From Epiperipatus broadwayi (lineage: Eukaryota; Onychophora; Udeonychophora; Euonychophora; Peripatidae), in assembly GCA_028023455.1 (NCBI GenBank), contig JAQFVV010000275.1, forward strand, positions 248,001-312,000: a stretch of DNA of 64,000 nucleotides, read 5' to 3'. Below, piece by piece: positions 36,780 to 49,911 of the stretch. Made by a program: the position numbers and the translations under genes. How positions within the stretch are numbered: the first letter of the stretch is position 1; each line of letters starts with the position of its first letter. The notes beneath the pieces are model-generated. The model was not told where the DNA came from and did no database searches. It worked only from the letters and a program-made list of their open reading frames with translations.

Positions 36780-38880
36780 TTTATGATATATTTGGTTGTA
36801 CTTTCAGAAATGAGAAAGAACATTTGTGGAATGTTTAGAAAAACTATATTATATTAATTTCTTTGAGAAAAATATTTAAAAAAAAATGGACAAGAAACAT
36901 TCAAATGAAGGTCTAACAGAATTGGATTATACTTTGAATAACAAAAAATACATATTTCAAGATTGTAATATTTTTAAACAGGAAATAATTATTGATTAAT
37001 GAAATGTGATGTGATTTAATATTAAGCTAGAGAGATACTCCAAAAAATTTAAATTAAAACTGAAAAATCAGGAAAAATTATTACAAGATATTGAAAATGG
37101 TTCAGATATCGTTAATATCAATACAATGACAACTGATAGTTTGTTAGAAACTGTAACAAAATTACCTGGTACAAAAGACCAAAAATTCATTATGAAAAGA
37201 ATATAAAAGTATTTTGAAATATTTCTTTTTAATAGATTTGAATATCTGAAATTCTCAGAATAAAAAAAAGAATAATGATAATACAAAAAATATAACTGAA
37301 GTAAGGAGTAAAACTATAAAAAAGAATAAAAGTCTCACTATTTATAAAACAATTATCTTGACATTAGAAAAAAAGTGGTTTAAGCAATTACAAGTTTTGA
37401 TAGAAATATTACTTAAAAAAATATCATGAATTATATTGAAGAGGTCTACAAATTTTTTTACAAAGTATTATATACTAACAAAAAATATAAAAAAACAAAT
37501 TAACTCAACAATTATAACATCTTCTAAATTGGCAAGCATTTTAAATGAAAAAGTGAGGCATACAATTAATAGGAAATTATAGACTTGGTATAGATATCTT
37601 AAAAGAAGTAAATGAAAAAAAATATTGAAAAACTTTGTATTAAATATTTAAATAAAAACATGCACCAGATAAATAGAAAAATGTAGTAGTAATATTGATA
37701 TTTAAGAAAAGTGATAAAAAATATTAGAAAGTGTATGCTTTTATTAGTTTTATAAAATATCTTTATCAAATAATTACAATTCATCTATAGTAAATTTTGG
37801 ACAAAATTAGCTAAAACAATAAGCTAGATTAAGGAAGTAGCTTTATCACAGTGAATCACATTCAAGTATTGATAGAAGTTATAGATAGGAGCACTAAGTA
37901 TGAGTTGTTAACATGCTTTAGATTTGTAAATTATGAAAAAAGCATTTGATTCTATAAGAATTTCCAGTGATTAAAAAATAAGTCCATCAAGACATATACC
38001 TGGAATATTATCATATTCTGAAGATTTATTAGAATACAACAGCAATGATTATACTTTATGATGATACTAAAAAAATTAACATTAATTAAGATGTATGACA
38101 GACTAATTCTATATGTCCAAAACTTTTATAGCAATTTTATGAAAAATATTTTGTGAATTAAAATGAAAAACTAATGAAATAAAAATACATGGATCTTATT
38201 TAAGGCATATAGATTTTGAAGAAGTTGTGTTGTTTTTGCAAACAATGCTTTAGAGTTTCAGGCAGTATTATAATAATTATCAGATGAAAGTAAAAATAAA
38301 TATTATTAAAGATAAATGCTAATAATGTTCAATTAATTTTGTCAAAAGAAATTTAATATTTATAACCAGGAATAAGAACAAATTAACAATTTTAAATTTC
38401 TTGGACAGATATAAATGAATTTTGTGTTTGAAAAAAAAAAAGGGTTTTAATAAAGTGTATTTACCAATTTTAACTTATGGATTTGAGATGTAGACATTCA
38501 ACGGAAGAGTAGAACAAAGACTTCAGACCACTCTGTAAATTAGGGAGGTATATATCTTGAAAGTAACTAAGAGATTAAAATAAAATATGTGGATGAAAAA
38601 ACAAACAGCTATCATTAACATTATTAAAAAAATAAGATGCTGAAATGAATTTGGAATAAAGATATTATTAGAATAAATGATAAATAAACAATAGAGGTTT
38701 TAAACTTGATCCTAAAAGATTGCAAAAGATTTAAATAAAGACCACCCATGAGATGGATGGATGACAAAATGTTTGCTGGTGTGATGGAGAGAAGTGAGAT
38801 AATGGATGACTGAAACTGGATTAATCTTGGAGAGATCATGCTGCATTGTATTAATAATACTTAAAAATGATGGACATATT
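36780..38880 (+). pseudogene. RTE-type LINE relic 3 (late endonuclease through C-terminus)
   Basis: It starts within the endonuclease at a FRNEKEHLWNV reading (the NERGHxLxxF counterpart). Next come RNIQMKV..ELDYTL (about 36893-36930), the linker with TTTxLPGTKDQK (about 37140-37190), a FVNYEKSI/KAFDSI reverse-transcriptase motif A counterpart (about 37915-37955) and a YDR.ILYVQNF counterpart of the QGDSISP block (about 38090-38125). The catalytic FADD site appears degraded (about 38210). TYGFEM (38472-38490) and RPPMRWMDD (38743-38766) mark the C-terminus. It is collinear with relic 2 but more decayed, with many stops. RPPMRWMDD is a well-conserved end of this family and is not visible in relic 2, so the copies inserted independently. 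Confidence 0.75.
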
Positions 38881-39063
38881 TCTCATCTTAATAGTGTAAG
38901 AGGTTATTAAAATTTATGATGTAACTCTTAAATTCAAAATGCTAGAGTAAATTGTGTGAAGATAGCAATGAATGAAAAACTAGCAGTGATAATGATCATG
39001 AATTGCTACTTGGTCATAATACATTGTTAACTAGTTAGTCTGTGTTTGAGTAAAAAAAATTGA

Positions 39064-39103
<40 letters not shown>

Positions 39104-39109
39104 TCAATT

Positions 39110-39146
<37 letters not shown>

Positions 39147-41059
39147 GACAGATCAAATATGATAGCAGCTTGAATTAATTACATTACAAGATTGTATGGT
39201 CAATAAAAGAAACTTTAATAAAAAAACTCTTTTAGACTGTCTAATAAATTGCAGGTGTGTAGATGCTATATAATTTAAAAGAAAAAATAATCTAATCATA
39301 TTATAAAATATTTAATAAATATATTTTGGAAAATTGAAAATAATAAAATTATAACTTATATTATGTAAAGAAAAATTAATTTTAATATTGAGCAATTGAC
39401 TTTGAATGGTCTAATTTACAAAATGTCTAATATTTTGTGACTGTTCAGATTTATCTTTTAGATGGGTTTTAAAGAAATAATTTGTCCTTTCTTATAGTAA
39501 GTTGATATTATTAAAAATGATGGGTTACTAAAATTAGAAAGTTATAGATCAATTTTTAAAAGTCGGTCTTGGCTTCTTTTTTCTTTCTACCACTATTCCA
39601 AATAAAAGAAATTGTATATTCATGTACAAAATGATGATATAATTTAAAAGTATATGTAAAAGTATTTGTTTCCATATGTTGTGAAATGAATATTCTTGTG
39701 ATTAGTGAGATGTTTTGGGGAAAAACTGATAAGGGTTGTTTTTGGAAACATCATTGAGTATGTGGTAAGTGTAAAAAACAAAGACATGAGATATAAATAG
39801 GTAAAAAAAACTGTGGTAGTCTATTCTAAGCCTTAATCAAGAAATTGTGGAGAGTGATTTCATGAAGATAGAAAAAACCATTGATTAGAACAGTTTACAT
39901 CAGAATAGCTGTATCTTGCTGATAGTTTTAAAGTATTTTTCAATATTTCATTCACCATGAAAAGTATGATGACATTATCTCCCAGAAGACAATTTACTAT
40001 GTGCTGATACAAAATCAAAAACCATACTAGTCAAAATACCTGAAATTACAGATTAAGTGCTAAACATTGAAGTTGCTTAGAATGTGGCATTGCCTGATTT
40101 AATGAAGAAAACTGTGCTATAAGAAAAAATGTAGACTTTGCTATAAGACCTACAAGATCTATCATATCTCTTATCTATCATCACCCATATCCAAAGTGGA
40201 CAAACATCATCCTAGATAGATTATTAAAGACTTATTCATAAGTACAGCAAAAAAATGTTATATGCAGAAAATCATGATTTAAAACTTTATAAAATTAAGA
40301 CAGATGGTAAAATCTTCTTATCATATTTATCATAAGTTCCTAAGTTTTAATTTTCATAATTATTATTATTATTTTTTATTTTCAACATTGTGTAGTATAT
40401 TTACTATCTTTATTGATTGTAAATAAATTGTTAGCTTAATTTTTATTGCTAATCAATTTAGTTTATTTTGCTTTTTGAATTCATGTCAAACATATGCTAG
40501 TAATATCCATAAACTCTGAGAAATCATGCAATCCATGGGTGAATATGCAGAAATAATGATAATAAGTTATAAATGATGATGATCAGATGTTAATAAGTTA
40601 TCCAGAACAAACTTTCTATTTAGAAAGTTTAATTTTAAATTGAATATATATATATAAAAAACAAATTAAAATACTTTTGGGATAATTACACTCAACTTAA
40701 CTTTAGTGGTAAGTTATAAGGTTCTATATCATCATTATAATGATCATTTCAGATGGTTGGTTAAGATTATTGAATATATTTGAGTTTAATCATTTTATTT
40801 GAACTCTAAATTGAATATATACATTTCATATTTGAATTTATATTAACCATCATTATTAACCAATCATTAAGAATTTATATTTATCACTGCTCATCTTTAT
40901 AGTTGTTACAATATTTTGTTGTCACATGGATTGAAATTTTTTCTTATTAATTCTATGTTATTGTACATAGTTATAATTGATTAAAAAAAATAAACATTTA
41001 TTTTACTTTTTATAAATAGAATGGAGACATGTTTTTTTTTTTTTATATATATATTATTA
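38881..41059. other. Unassigned region with TA hairpins
   Basis: 39052-39115 is a perfect palindrome: eight A, TTGACTT, (AT)n, AAGTCAA, then T run. It is followed by a second TA array to 39142. 40080-40260 is slightly less AT-rich and codon-like, but no family was recognised. Confidence 0.5.
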
Positions 41060-41075
41060 AGTACGTCTAAGTAAA

Positions 41076-41157
41076 GAATTGCATTTATTAATGTTAACAA
41101 TGTAATTATTTCCATTATATAAAAATAGTTATTGGTTAACATTAATAAATGCAATTC
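41076..41157. repeat. Perfect 23-bp inverted repeat with a 36-bp loop
   Basis: 41076-41098 (GAATTGCATTTATTAATGTTAAC) pairs perfectly with 41135-41157. The loop is AT-rich. It could be a very small MITE or a recent foldback. The perfect stem and long loop do not look like a typical microRNA precursor. Confidence 0.8.
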
Positions 41158-41259
41158 AACTTATTTTAAAATTTTTCTAAAGTAACTTTAATAACTGAAA
41201 CACAGGCTTATTATATACCTGTGTCTATATATGTAATACTATAGAGTATATGAGCACAG

Positions 41260-41720
41260 ACTTTCACACGACCCACCACTCTATCTCATAACATTGATAC
41301 ACCCAAACACATATATATTGAAAAGATAAATAATTACCATTATACGTATTTTATGCTAAACCAGCAATCATCAATTGGTCCAGATTACCATCTCTACACA
41401 TATATGCTATAAGTGCTCAGATATATATTAAGATAGCCAATCCTCATACCTTAATGGACAGGCTTCAATCCACTCCAACTCTTCAACCGTCCATCCAATT
41501 GAAAATCTGATGATGGAATGCTCAAAGTCCATTCTGAGGCCGAGATTCTTGTCACACCCATGTTGACCTAAGGTCAATCTGAGCCCTCATGTACAGGACA
41601 TAATCTGGACCAACATTAGCATGAAATACATGTATTGGTGATTATTTATTTTTTCAACATTATGTGTTTGGGTGTATCAGTGTTATGAGATAGAATGGAG
41701 AGTGGTGGGTCGTGTAAAGT
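41260..41720. mobile_element. MITE of about 461 bp with terminal inverted repeats of about 75 bp
   Basis: The left end ACTTTCACACGACCCACCAC and the reverse complement of the right end, ACTTTACACGACCCACCAC, pair onward through TATCTCATAACA, TGATACACCCAAACACAT and TTGAAAA.ATAAATAAT to about 41338 (left) and 41645 (right). The left arm lacks a short CCATT-like piece. The centre (41380-41640) is richer in G+C, has no open frame and includes GTTGACCTAAGGTCAAT. No clear target duplication could be fixed. It is non-autonomous, and the parent family is unknown. Confidence 0.7.
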
Positions 41721-43829
41721 AACTTAAATAGAAATTATTTTCAACTAATAGTAAAATTTTCAAATTAATCTTTTTGTGTGTATATATATATTGCTTTATT
41801 GACGCTAACATGAATTTGACTAAATTTAAACAAAGTATTAAAGTAAATTTGATTTAGCTACAAATACTGCCGAAAGTAAACACACTTATTTTTATGAATT
41901 TTTTAATCAAGAAAATATGTTTAAAACTTGAGTATCTCTTTATTTTTTTTTTCTAATTTTAATTGTAAGTTAGAAGCTAATTGGAATTGCCCTTTTACTA
42001 AAAAAAAAAAAAAAAAGAAGGGGGGGGGGGAGAAAGAATTAAAACTTTTCCAACATCTGGAGCAGAAATAAAAACTAAACTTGCCTAACTACTCTATCCT
42101 TAAATGTTTTTTTTACTCTATTAATTATGTTTAAAAATTAAAGTTATTATTATTATAGTTACTAATTTTAAAAATTATATTTTAAATAATACAATATATA
42201 AGCGTTGAGACTTTTCCAACCTATTTCTTCTATAACCATAAATAATATATTAGTTAATTTTTAATATTGAAAAACAATACCTTTCATAACAGATCATGTT
42301 GTCTTTTTATCTGAAAAAGTTATCATTTAATATAACAAGTATTTTTTAAAGATGTACGATAGCATAATTCATATTGCACATATAAACATATTATATATGT
42401 ATTACAATGAGATGGTTCCTTTATTTAGTAATAAATTTTATATATAAAAAAGATGGCAGGTGTATTTAACTTGAGAATAATATAATTTACGTTTAATGAT
42501 TTATTTCAGAAGTTAAAATGGTTATCATGCTAATAATTGCTTAATTAAGAAAAAGAAATATAGAGCACATTTTTCTTGCAAAAAATATTATTTAAAAAAT
42601 GTTTCCTATTTATGGTAAAAATGTTTGACATATCAAGTCCTCAGTGATTTTCATTTGATGATGAAATGGTTCAAAAAATAATACATAAACAGTTAAGGTA
42701 ACAAATTAAAAAACTGTTTTTCAGATACTGGTGAAGCATAGTAACATTTTTTTATATTAATGTTAATAAAGATTATAATGACAAATAAATGCTTTGTAAA
42801 TTTAATATTTAATTTATTTAATATTTATAACCATTTATAACCTCTTTCTAGACTTTCCATTACAAATATTTTTTTTGTTTTTTAGTGAGTTGATTGTTGC
42901 AAACATTCCAACACACGACTGCATATGGATGTGATTTTTTGTAACTGTAAAAAAAATGCAACAACAAGACCATTTATAAACAAGACATTTGTAAATATTA
43001 TAAACTAATTATTAATTAATAATTAAGATTTAAAATGGTCTAAAATTATAGTATATATAATATCTTTAAAACCAACTATTTTCTTTAAGCATTCATGTCT
43101 AAGCCAATTAAGTTATTATGATTTTAAAAGCAGGTTCTATTTAAAATGAATACTGAAATGAATGTGATACTTTACAATCAATATAGAATTTTAAAGAAAT
43201 ACATTCAATGAATGACAAAAGTACTTAAGAATGTTAAATAGATTAAATCATAAATAAGCTATGATTATCAGTACACCATGAACAATTTCAATATAATTTG
43301 TAACATGTTGAAAGTAACTTATAGAGTAAAAGATAATATCATAATCTTATTAAATTAGACATACTTTTTATATGATAGCATGATACTTTAGATATACAGA
43401 GAAATATTTTAATCATATTTTAAAATAATAATATAAAAATTTAAATGATTACATTTAATGATATATCAACCATATCAATTCATTTAGATTAGGGCATATA
43501 TTTAACTTAATAAAAAATAAAAAGGCTGTAAGCACTCATGAAATGCATGGAAGATTTTAAAATATGATTTATATTCTAGCTTCAAAACTAATAAAAAAAA
43601 TTTAAATATATATATATTATAACCAGTTAGGTTACATGGCACCCAGTAACATAGTTGTGTGTGTGCATATATATAAAGTAAAGGGAAAGTAGAAATAAAC
43701 ACAGACATAAATTTTTGTAGATATTTTTCTACATTCACTGGGAATAATAATAATAAATAAAGGGTTAAATAACTCTGGATTTAAAACAAAATTTCATTAT
43801 GAAATTAACATTTAAAAAGGTCTAAATAA
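41721..43829. other. Unassigned AT-rich region
   Basis: This includes a poly-A run followed by a poly-G run at about 42000-42031. No coding similarity was found. Confidence 0.45.
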
Positions 43830-43964
<135 letters not shown>

Positions 43965-46900
43965 TTGAAATTTAAAAACAATCATGTTTCTGATAATTGT
44001 AAAAATTTCTATTATGTAATTTTGAAATCTTTTAATTAATTGGTAAATTTCTCTATCTAAGTAAAAAAATGTATATCATACTTTGATAAAAATTTCAAAC
44101 TTGTTTTCAAAAGGGATTAGAGAGATAAAAAAAAACTCTGTTTTCAGTTAAGGTATTTTTATCACTTCAGATGCTCTTATAAAAAGTGCTGATAAAAAGA
44201 TCAGATCAATTTAGTTTTAATATTTGGCATAATAGTGGCCAAATTGGCCAGCTACAAAGTTGGTTATAATATTTTGTTGCAGCTTGTCAAAGGTTGCAGC
44301 AGTTGGTTTTAGCTGGCCAGAGAGATGGCTGGTTTCATTCATACATATAACCATATTGTAAAGACCTTAACATCATTTTTTATTGTGTTAATAAACTTGT
44401 ATTCAATTGTTAAAATTGTATTGCATTATTATCTCTTGGTCACTGTAACAGTTATAGATCTTATTGTTCACTGAGTAGATTTGAGGATAATGGTTAATTA
44501 TATAAATGGGGATCTATTTACTGCTTATGGGCACCCAGATGATGATGATGATTGATATATCCTGGTTGTCATTAAGAGTATATTCTTTAAAACTCATGCA
44601 CTATATTTTATTTTAGTCTTATTAGAAATTAAGTTTATAGTTGGCCAGTACATTAATGGTACTAAGAGGCCAGAGCATTGATAATGATCAGCACATTTTA
44701 ATGTTCCAGCATTATTGTTTTGATGGTTATGTATTCTTATGGATGGGCACATAAAATGGTGCATCCAAATTAGTGTTTAAATAAATGCCCCCAGCTGGCA
44801 AAGGCTAAATTGTTGGCTTGGTTTACAGTAGACCCATTTTAAATCCAACTACAAGACGGACTGTTGATTTATTTTACTGTTGATCATTCATGATGATGAA
44901 TGGTTATTTTGAGTATTACTTATACTTACTTTTATTTATTAATAGTGCTAGTATATAGATAATTATACTTTTAGTTTTTCTAAAGAGTTAAAAAAAAGAG
45001 TTAACTGATCTAACTAACAAATCTCTTCTGATCTAGCTGGCTGATCTCACAAAGAGTTTTCAAGATCTCTCATGCTCTTGGATATATAATATTGCTTATA
45101 TATATTTTTAAATGGTAAAAATTACTTTAATAATTAATTTGATATTTCATTTTAAATTGACTGGAAGTGATGATGATTTTGCCATAACCCCAGGAATGAT
45201 TATCTTCTATTACCCCATCCCATTACAATACATATATACATTGTACTGGGTGTACCTGCACCCTGTTCTAACTTTTAAAAATACATATCATGCATGAAAT
45301 GATGATATCACCTCAGGGTAAAGCCCCAATAATACTTTCGGTGAAATATAGATTCCATAATTTAATTTCCATAAACACACTGTTAATTAAGCAATATATT
45401 GGATCATGGCTGATTATTTAATTCCCATGCCCATAAACATCAAGTGGTTAGCGGTTGCATATCTTTGAAAGACCGTGATGAATGCATGTCTTTACATACC
45501 ACTCCCAGAAAGAGAAAATCCCTGCCTGAAAGGATATACGATCACAAACCCATTATATAACATACATCAACTATACTAGCATATTTGCATGATATCATCT
45601 CTCTAATGCCCGATAAAGTCATATCCCATTATGCTATGCTCAGTCCTTTTTTATCTCAGGTTATAAAAAAATTTAAAGCTGCTCTTGGAAATATATTTAC
45701 TTCGTAATATTATTAGAAGAAAAAATAAATAAATATAACACCCACATGATGAAATAAATTGTAAATAAGTATAAATCAGTACTTCTTAAACCCCATTAAC
45801 CCACCACCTATTGCACAGATAAAAGAAAATAATACACTATTTAATATGTTGTCCCCACATCATAATATAATTAAAGTTATTTACTTTGGGAGTTCTCTCC
45901 CTTAATTCATTGAAATATGTTTGGATGAAGTGGTCTGAGTTCTATACCCACACATATATAAATGTTTGATCATACATGTATGCTCATTTCTACATCCATT
46001 CTACAATTTAATAATATTTCAGAATCATGCATTGGTATCCACTTTACACACACAAAGAAATAAAGTAAAACCATTATTTTATGTGCTTTATCTTTACTTA
46101 ATTTATACACATTTGAATGATTGAAGTATTAAGAAAATATGATTTAAGGCACACATACTTGTCTTATAGTTTACATACATTTTAAGCTATGTGAAAGGAT
46201 GGTTAACATGAAGAATCCTGCACATGGTGGATAAATGATTTAACATACATGTAATAAATTGATAAATAATTTCCCTAGTGTCATTAGACTTTAAACAGGT
46301 TATAAATGTACAACATAAACATATAAATAATGTTTAAGAAAACAATAATAAGTGATTAAGATGGATATTATTCTCCAGTGTCTTGAGACTTCATCCAAAC
46401 TTGGGAACTCTGATCATGCTATAAATCTGGTCAACAGGGTGGTAAAACTTCCTTTTTAAGACTATAGTGGTCTGGTGATCTTCATCATCATCACTATCTG
46501 GACCTGGGTAGCTACATTCCAACAGCTTGGATGGAGCTGGATAGATGCACTGAAGTGGACTTCTACCCCATAATGATCTCACTGGCTGATGTATAAATTG
46601 TCTTCATCTTGACTCTAGGTTCAGTGCTATGGCAATAACATGAAAACTGCTATTTTAGCTTTACTAAAAAGGATTTTCTGTAGAGACTCGGTTTTATGTC
46701 TTTCTTCTTGCTTTAATATAATATTAACAGTCCATGTCTTCTGAACTGCGACCTGAATATGAGATCATCATAGCATATAATTGGAAATACTTAGGCAAGC
46801 AACAGGAGCTCATTAGCACTGCAAGATTTCAGCAACCTCGATTCCTTATGCAATGACTGCAGCAATAATCATCAAATTACTATATCCAGTGCTCCATAGC

Positions 46901-47949
46901 AATGGTAGTCTTCATAAGGAACCTTTGCATTAAATTTGGAATGATGAATAATTGTGGTAACAAACATATCCGATTAGTCAGTCAGCAATGATCATGCAAT
47001 AATAATGTGATCTAATAAGTTTAGATCTCTCTCACTGTGACTCTAGAATATCTCTCAAAAAGAATAAGAAGAATATGTCCAGCACTTGGTGAACAGTAAC
47101 ATAGTCAATTTGGGTACCCCTCTTAGAATAATTGCCTCAATCTTTATCTTGATGGCTAAGTGATTTAAGCAATGCACATAATTTTCTTTTAAAGAATTTT
47201 ATCTTTAATTAATTTTTTTTTTCTAATTTAATTTTATCTGGGTTGACTCAGAGCAGTCTATTGATAACATCAGTTTAAAATTTTTATAGAAAGAAAAATT
47301 CTTTTGCAATGGATTATAACTAAAAATATCTATATAACAAATAAACAAATTTTTCTATATATGCATTGGTGTTTAAATTTTTTGAACTCTTTTGTTCGTA
47401 AAAATAAGAATACAAAGCAGGATGACCATTAATACATTAGTGTATTTTTTTATTTGGTAAAACAATAGCCACCTGACTTTTCTTAATGCATTAGCATAGA
47501 AAATCTGATAATTTAAAAATAAAATATAGAGGTTTTGGAACATTTATATTTTCTTTTTAATTATTTCATATTTTTTCTTTTTTTATACAACATGTTCCAA
47601 CATGTAAACAACCTTTTAATAAAAAAATTAACAAATAAAAACAAAATGAAATTATAAATGTGGGGCATTTGCATTTATTAAAAATAACAAAATAAAATAA
47701 AACCAAAATATTGTATGCATATATAATATAATTATATACATCAATTTACAATTTGTAGCTAATATTGATTTATTCTTGAGTGTGTGTGGGTAAGAAATAT
47801 ATACACAGACCAACCTCATCCATTTTATACTATGTTCATAATCCATAGCCCATTAATTATTTTGATTATATAGTAACTACATAGATTAATAATTTTATAA
47901 TATATAACCGAGCTGTAGCTGCAACTACAGCCACTTTGTATGTGGTCAT
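43965..47949. other. Unassigned region, mildly less AT-rich
   Basis: Codon-like patches are present, but I could not assign any to a family. 44220-44340 repeats the word TGGCCA(G) several times. 44360-44460 has TTAATAAACTTGTATTCAATTG and ends CACTGTAACA, which would suit an LTR end, but no partner or target duplication was found. 45430-45500 has GTGGTTAGCGGTTGC, which recalls a tRNA-type A box, without a B box. 46391-46582 is open on the minus strand for 63 codons (with GPDSDDDEDHQTTIV) and has no match I know. Confidence 0.35.
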
Positions 47950-49010
47950 TCATTGAGTGTCTCACACAATATATATATATATATATATCGTAATGGGCAC
48001 ATGACGATCGAAGGCTAAACTTCCCTTTTATGTGTACATAATGGGGAATTCTATAATTCAAAATCATCCACTTTCCGTTACCGCAAGCAGAGAGAAATAC
48101 GGAAATAAACAGGTCTATCTCCGTATTTGACCGAACCTGTATGCTATACGGATATAGCCCCAGGTTATGTTTCCCGATCAACTTTCTCCCGACTGCTGTA
48201 AGATCTGACAACATTACAGCGCTTGGATGATTTATAAATTTAATGGAATCAAACACTGCACCACCAAATTTCACGTGTTAATTCAATAATCAAAAAAATG
48301 AATAATAGTTTCCCACCCTAAGACTAGACTATCCCTTTTTGAATGTGGCGAAGAATGAGACAAGACAGATTTAAATAGAAAAAAATATATTTAATAGAAT
48401 AAATCAATCATAAAAAAAAATCTATAAAACACATTTACATTAAATAAAACAGATTATGATCTATAGTGCTACAAGGAAAAGAACACATAAAAACTCTTAT
48501 AAATGCTGGTACATTTATAAATCGTCACTCTGGGTATTTATCAAAAAAAATTCAAGAATGTCTTTATCATTCACAAAAAGCAGGTGGCCATTGTCTAAGT
48601 CAATGATGTGCACATTGAAATATATATAAAAAAATATGTATCTTTACCTAGGTTTTAGTCTCTGAATTTATCCGACGTCCTGCCGACTGCCATGTGGATT
48701 TCTCCACTTCTTTAGGAGGGACGGTCACTCGTAGGTTAGATTTGGTTGTGTATAGCTTCTCAGTGTTAAGGCATCACAGGCAAGGCATTAAGGACAAGGC
48801 ATCGAGGACAAGGCAACTAAATGAATCCATCGGCAGGCGCGGCGGTTATTACATATTGACAAGAACCATTAGTACAGTAAGTCCGGATCGACCAGTGATC
48901 ACGATGGCCTTAGCCAGCCATTCTAGATGAAGCACCGATGTTAAAAGTCATATTTGCTAACTATATTGGTTGATTATCGGAGCTGTGTTTTACCACCCTC
49001 TCAACACAAA
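47950..49010. other. CpG-bearing island of unknown nature
   Basis: Compared with its flanks this region is richer in G+C and has many CpG sites, most densely at 48110-48210 and 48670-48910. Its left edge is an (AT)n run followed by CGTAATGGGCACATGACG, almost the same as the tail end of U-family copy B (GTAATGGGCACATATGACG). A 14-bp unit AAGGCATYRMRGRC is repeated 3.4 times at 48768-48817. ACAGTAAGTCC at about 48875-48885 looks like a splice donor. Open frames exist on both strands (48274 to 47825 minus; 48694-48930 plus), but neither begins with ATG or matches a family. It could be an LTR plus leader of an unrecognised retroelement read on the minus strand, or a promoter with a first exon. 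I cannot choose. Confidence 0.4.
48768..48817 (+). repeat. 14-bp tandem repeat, 3.4 units
   Basis: The units are AAGGCATCACAGGC, AAGGCATTAAGGAC, AAGGCATCGAGGAC and the partial AAGGCAAC. Fourteen is not a multiple of three, so the array does not preserve a reading frame. Confidence 0.85.
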
Positions 49011-49742
49011 GTCTCTAGCTCTAATCTCTCTTGAAAAACTTTTATTTCTTAATTAAAAAATTCCACCAGCCTTTGTCCTTCCGATCCTTTGTTTCACTTT
49101 TATTCACACCTTCTTTCTTACTATGCCTTCGGCCATATGTAAATTGGTTTTACCCACTCTCGTAGCACTATGTATTTCAATATTCTTGATTTTAATTAAA
49201 CAGATTTTAATACATGTTCTTTTTTTTCTTTTTTTAAATTTGGACAAGCATTTATTATTTCTGTCTATATCCTGCTTCAAATACACTCCATACACGCATT
49301 TCATTTATCGTCAAATGTGTACTTTAAAACCTAGATCCTTATCTTTTGATCATGTCTAACTTTTTCTGTTTTGTGCGCTATTTAAGGTTTTTTTTTTTAT
49401 CTTTTTTTAAACTTTACTTTCTTTCAAAATCGGATTTTAACTTGCATTTTATTTATATTTCTTTATCACTTTATTTTTTAACATACATTTCCAATATCTC
49501 TAATTTTATATTTTAATTTCACCAAAACCCGAACTTTGGAGGGTAAAAGATAAGAATCTTTTGATTCTAATTCCCTCTCTTTTTTTTTTAATTAGCTGAA
49601 ACATTTCTTTGTTCTGTAAATTTTTCCAAGCTCGCTTTTCTTTTTCTTTTTTTTCTGCCAAACATAATATTTAATATTCTCTGAATGTTTAATATTTATA
49701 TGTGTGACTGCAGTATGTGCGATCATCACAATATATATATAT
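49011..49742. other. Unassigned pyrimidine-rich region
   Basis: The plus strand is strongly T and C-rich between 49080 and 49640. No gene was recognised. The plus-strand frame at 49123 is a low-complexity hydrophobic shadow. Confidence 0.4.
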
Positions 49743-49906
49743 GGGTATTGTATTTTACATTTATTATATATTGAATTTATTATCATTATGAAATTTTTAT
49801 TCTTGAGTCTACAAAAGAATTTAAACTATAATATTTCATTTACCATTAATTTTTTTTTATATAATATTTTTTAAACTAGGTATTGTATTTTACATTTATT
49901 ATATAT
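49743..49906. repeat. Two direct copies of a 27-bp word, 136 bp apart
   Basis: GGTATTGTATTTTACATTTA (continuing TTATATA) occurs at about 49744-49770 and again at about 49880-49906. The roughly 109 bp between could be a small insertion framed by a long target duplication, or the product of local duplication. Confidence 0.6.
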
Positions 49907-49911
49907 ATATA

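Noticed and set aside
44190-44460. Solo LTR ending CACTGTAACA
   Set aside because: No defined start, no target duplication and no partner LTR in the window.
46391-46582. 63-codon minus-strand frame with an acidic DSDDDED patch as an exon
   Set aside because: No splice context, no family recognised, and the surrounding DNA gives no further coding support.
47825-48274. 149-codon minus-strand frame as a gene
   Set aside because: It starts at a non-ATG codon, runs into an (AT)n microsatellite that supplies a run of tyrosine and isoleucine, and has no family match.
48694-48930. 78-codon plus-strand frame as a gene
   Set aside because: It lacks an ATG start, crosses a 14-bp tandem repeat and has no recognised domain; left as part of the unexplained island.
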